Shown here one piece after another: positions 62,464-64,000 of a stretch of 64,000 nt of DNA. The position numbers were made by a program, and so were the translations under genes. Positions within the stretch are counted from its first letter, which is position 1. Each line of letters opens with the position of its first letter. Under the pieces are notes generated by a model, which was given only the letters and a program-made list of their open reading frames with translations, made no database searches and was not told the DNA's origin. The stretch is from Synechococcus sp. RCC307 (GTDB lineage Bacteria; Cyanobacteriota; Cyanobacteriia; PCC-6307; Cyanobiaceae), in contig CT978603.1 of NCBI GenBank assembly GCA_000063525.1, positions 863,105 to 927,104 of the forward strand, given 5' to 3'.

Positions 62464-62931
62464 ATGGTGGTGCAGCGCTTGGTGTCGGAGGTGATGACCC
62501 GGCCGGTGATCAGCGTGACGCCGCAGACACCATTGCAGGAGGCCGTCAAATTGCTGAGCGAGCACCACATCAGCGGTTTACCCGTGGTGGATGGGGGCAA
62601 GCTCGTTGGTGAACTCAGTGAGCAGCAGCTGATGGCCCGTGAAACGGGCTTCGATGCTGGCCCTTACGTGATGCTGCTCGACAGCGTGATCTACCTGAAA
62701 AACCCCCTGCAGTGGGACAAGGAAGTGCACCAGGTGCTGGGCAACAGCGTGGGTGAGCTGATGGCTGGCCACCCCCACACCTGCAAGCCAGATCTGGCCT
62801 TGCCAGCGGCAGCCAAGCTGCTGCAGGACCGCCGCACCCAGAGGCTGTTTGTGGTGGACGCCCAGCAGGCCTTGGTGGGTGTGCTCACCCGCGGCGATGT
62901 GGTGCGTGCTTTGGCCGAAGCTGGCGCTTAG
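62464..62931 (+). CDS. Two-CBS-domain protein
   Basis: A 155-residue protein consisting of a CBS pair: SEVMTRPVISVTPQTPLQEA (residues 8-27) with HHISGLPVVDGGKLVGELS, then an insert, and GELMAGHPHTCKPDLALPAAA with RLFVVDAQQALVGVLTRGDV. CBS pairs bind adenosyl nucleotides or regulate partner enzymes. The insert of about 25 residues (DAGPYVMLLDSVIYLKN) between the repeats is typical of plastid/cyanobacterial CBSX-type proteins, which act on thioredoxin; the link is inferred. Its stop overlaps the convergent gene by four bases. Confidence 0.85.
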   Translation: MVVQRLVSEVMTRPVISVTPQTPLQEAVKLLSEHHISGLPVVDGGKLVGELSEQQLMARETGFDAGPYVMLLDSVIYLKNPLQWDKEVHQVLGNSVGELMAGHPHTCKPDLALPAAAKLLQDRRTQRLFVVDAQQALVGVLTRGDVVRALAEAGA

Positions 62932-64000
62932 CGCAAGATCGGCAGAGATGAAGGCTCTGCCCAATTGTTCGCTTGAGGCGGCAGGGCAGGCGGCAACACG
63001 GGCAGCTCTGGTGCGTTTAGGTCGAGATCGGGTTCGATGATCGGGAAGCCGTAGGGGTCGTAGGCGTCAAGTTCAGGAAGTGCAGGCGCTTCGCTGAAGG
63101 TTTCTGGGGAGGGCAGATCCGGCGGCAGCGGCGCTGGCATCACCGGCGTTTGCAGATCATTGAGATCCCTGGGGATCGCCGGGGCAATTGGGGCCTGTTT
63201 CAGCTCGGTGGGGTCGGCGGTGATCGGTGGTTCGCGGAATGGCGCACCACTGGATGGGCGCGTTGGGCTTGGCGTTTTGCTGGGGCTCCAAATCAAGCGA
63301 GCCAGGGGCACCACGCCTTGCTCCATGAGGCGATTGAATCCGGCCAAGGCGCGATCAGCGAGTTGTCCACTGAAGTCCATGCCGCAGGCGATCGGATTGC
63401 TGCAACCGGCTTGTGTGCCCAGTGGGCTGAGGTTGGCCAGCAAATTGCCCTGAAGGTTGTAGGAGCGGCGCTCGAGTTTGAGCATGTAGGGCACATGCAC
63501 AAAGCTGGTGGCCCCGCCGCTAATCCAGTTGGCGTCTTCCTCGGTGAAGCCCTTGACGCCGGGAATGATGAAGCGGCTCTTGGAGGCGTGGTCGGGCATG
63601 TAGGCCGCCACCAAACCGCGGCTGCGAGCCATGGCCTTGGTTTGCTCGAGGGTGAGACCGTCGCGGCTCATGAACACCTCCAGCCGGCCGTCATCGCGGA
63701 GGCCCATGACCATGCGGATGCGCGGCAGGTAGTAGCGGATGCGCTGGCCCATGCTGACGCTGTAAGCGCCTTTGTAACCGCTGGGAGCTGTGGCGAGATC
63801 GTTGTAGAGCTCGTGCAAACCACCGATGAAGGTTTCATAGCGGCGTGCCCGCTCTGGCGTTAATTCGCCGTAGCCGAAATCAACCTTGCCCCGGTAGTTG
63901 ATGCCGATGAAGGCACGCTGCAGGGAGGCTGAGCGGTTGCGGGCTCGCCAGACCCGGTTGCCCAGCTTGATGTCGCCCAATGGGACGGTTTCTTCGCGGC
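62928..64000 (-). CDS. Protein of unknown function with Pro-rich tail, 5' end outside window
   Basis: The last 357 residues are visible; the frame is still open at the right edge (REETVPLGDIKLGNRVW...). Residues before about 235 form a folded domain (KVDFGYGELTPERARRYETF, then SVSMGQRIRYYLPRIRMVMG, ARSRGLVAAYMPDHASKSRF) containing a Cys pair (AGCSNPIACGMDF). The last 120 residues are Pro/Leu/Asp-rich and low complexity (PVMPAPLPPDLPSPETFSEAP). I do not recognise the family; an extracellular or envelope role is possible but not shown. Confidence 0.65.
   Translation of the reverse strand, partial: REETVPLGDIKLGNRVWRARNRSASLQRAFIGINYRGKVDFGYGELTPERARRYETFIGGLHELYNDLATAPSGYKGAYSVSMGQRIRYYLPRIRMVMGLRDDGRLEVFMSRDGLTLEQTKAMARSRGLVAAYMPDHASKSRFIIPGVKGFTEEDANWISGGATSFVHVPYMLKLERRSYNLQGNLLANLSPLGTQAGCSNPIACGMDFSGQLADRALAGFNRLMEQGVVPLARLIWSPSKTPSPTRPSSGAPFREPPITADPTELKQAPIAPAIPRDLNDLQTPVMPAPLPPDLPSPETFSEAPALPELDAYDPYGFPIIEPDLDLNAPELPVLPPALPPQANNWAEPSSLPILR

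Noticed and set aside
62790-62801. GCCAGATCTGGC palindrome in the CBS-protein gene
   Set aside because: It lies inside coding sequence and shares only AGATCT with the two upstream palindromes; chance is sufficient.

Overview
The window is a dense, GC-rich (about 60% by eye), intron-free stretch with roughly 77 protein genes and two tRNAs. It carries photosynthesis genes (ndhD, chlH, a high-light-inducible protein, a photosystem I accumulation factor, phosphoribulokinase) and many families largely confined to cyanobacteria and plastids (CPP1-like, CGLD27/DUF1230, DUF3038/DUF4335, DUF3318, DUF3386, DUF3685, DUF3727, DUF2811, DUF2949). Class II (B12-dependent) ribonucleotide reductase, a class I type phosphoribulokinase and the order ndhD-thrB-glk-thrS point to a picocyanobacterium of the Synechococcus/Cyanobium (alpha-cyanobacterial) lineage. 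The species cannot be fixed from the sequence alone. No rRNA, CRISPR array, IS element or phage gene was seen.\n\nLayout. 1-6.5 kb: minus-strand run thrS, glk, thrB, ndhD and a cut-off M3 oligopeptidase. 6.5-9.4 kb: a TM2 protein, a membrane protein coupled to a murein amidase, a CPP1-like protein and a small protein. 9.4-14.7 kb: prfC, a Coq4-family protein and nrdJ with a candidate NrdR box. 14.8-18.3 kb: tRNA-Ser, an LpxH-like phosphoesterase and a histidine kinase/response regulator pair. 18.5-23.4 kb: a secreted EF-hand protein, a deaminase, the DUF3038/DUF4335 operon, apt and a UbiH-like hydroxylase. 23.4-27.8 kb: hli and chlH. 27.8-35.2 kb: dapB, folP, tpiA, an ABC exporter, a sodium:amino-acid symporter and DUF3386. 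35.2-41.2 kb: carB, DUF3318, rsfS, CGLD27, asparaginase and initiator tRNA-Met.\n\n41.3-44.1 kb is the only accessory-looking part. It lies just downstream of tRNA-fMet and holds a stand-alone LuxR-type DNA-binding domain, a decayed second copy of it, mscL, a 57-residue ORF, a GAF/Cys4 sensor and a DUF2811 protein, separated by unusually long, AT-richer spacers with several palindromes. 44.1-54.5 kb: a cobalt/iron chelatase with a metal-binding tail, a Gfo/Idh/MocA oxidoreductase, accD, prepilin peptidase, prk, leuB, lpxD, proB, yqeG, DUF3727 and ruvX. 54.5-64 kb: a GNAT-like protein, a membrane-anchored CofE-like protein, two Nif11-type proteins, the operon hisA - Fur-family regulator - DUF3685 - PSI accumulation factor, a CSP41-like protein, pgsA, a CBS protein and a cut-off gene.\n\nMost genes sit in tightly packed operons with 1- or 4-base start/stop overlaps (TGATG, ATGA). 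The best leads for new biology are: the Coq4-family protein in an organism expected to make no ubiquinone; the tRNA-adjacent regulatory islet with the decayed luxR copy; the perfect inverted repeat at the start of an unusual Fur-family gene co-transcribed with a PSI biogenesis factor; an HLR1-like repeat pair before hli; a hairpin that buries the ribosome-binding site of the symporter; and a membrane-anchored CofE-like protein.
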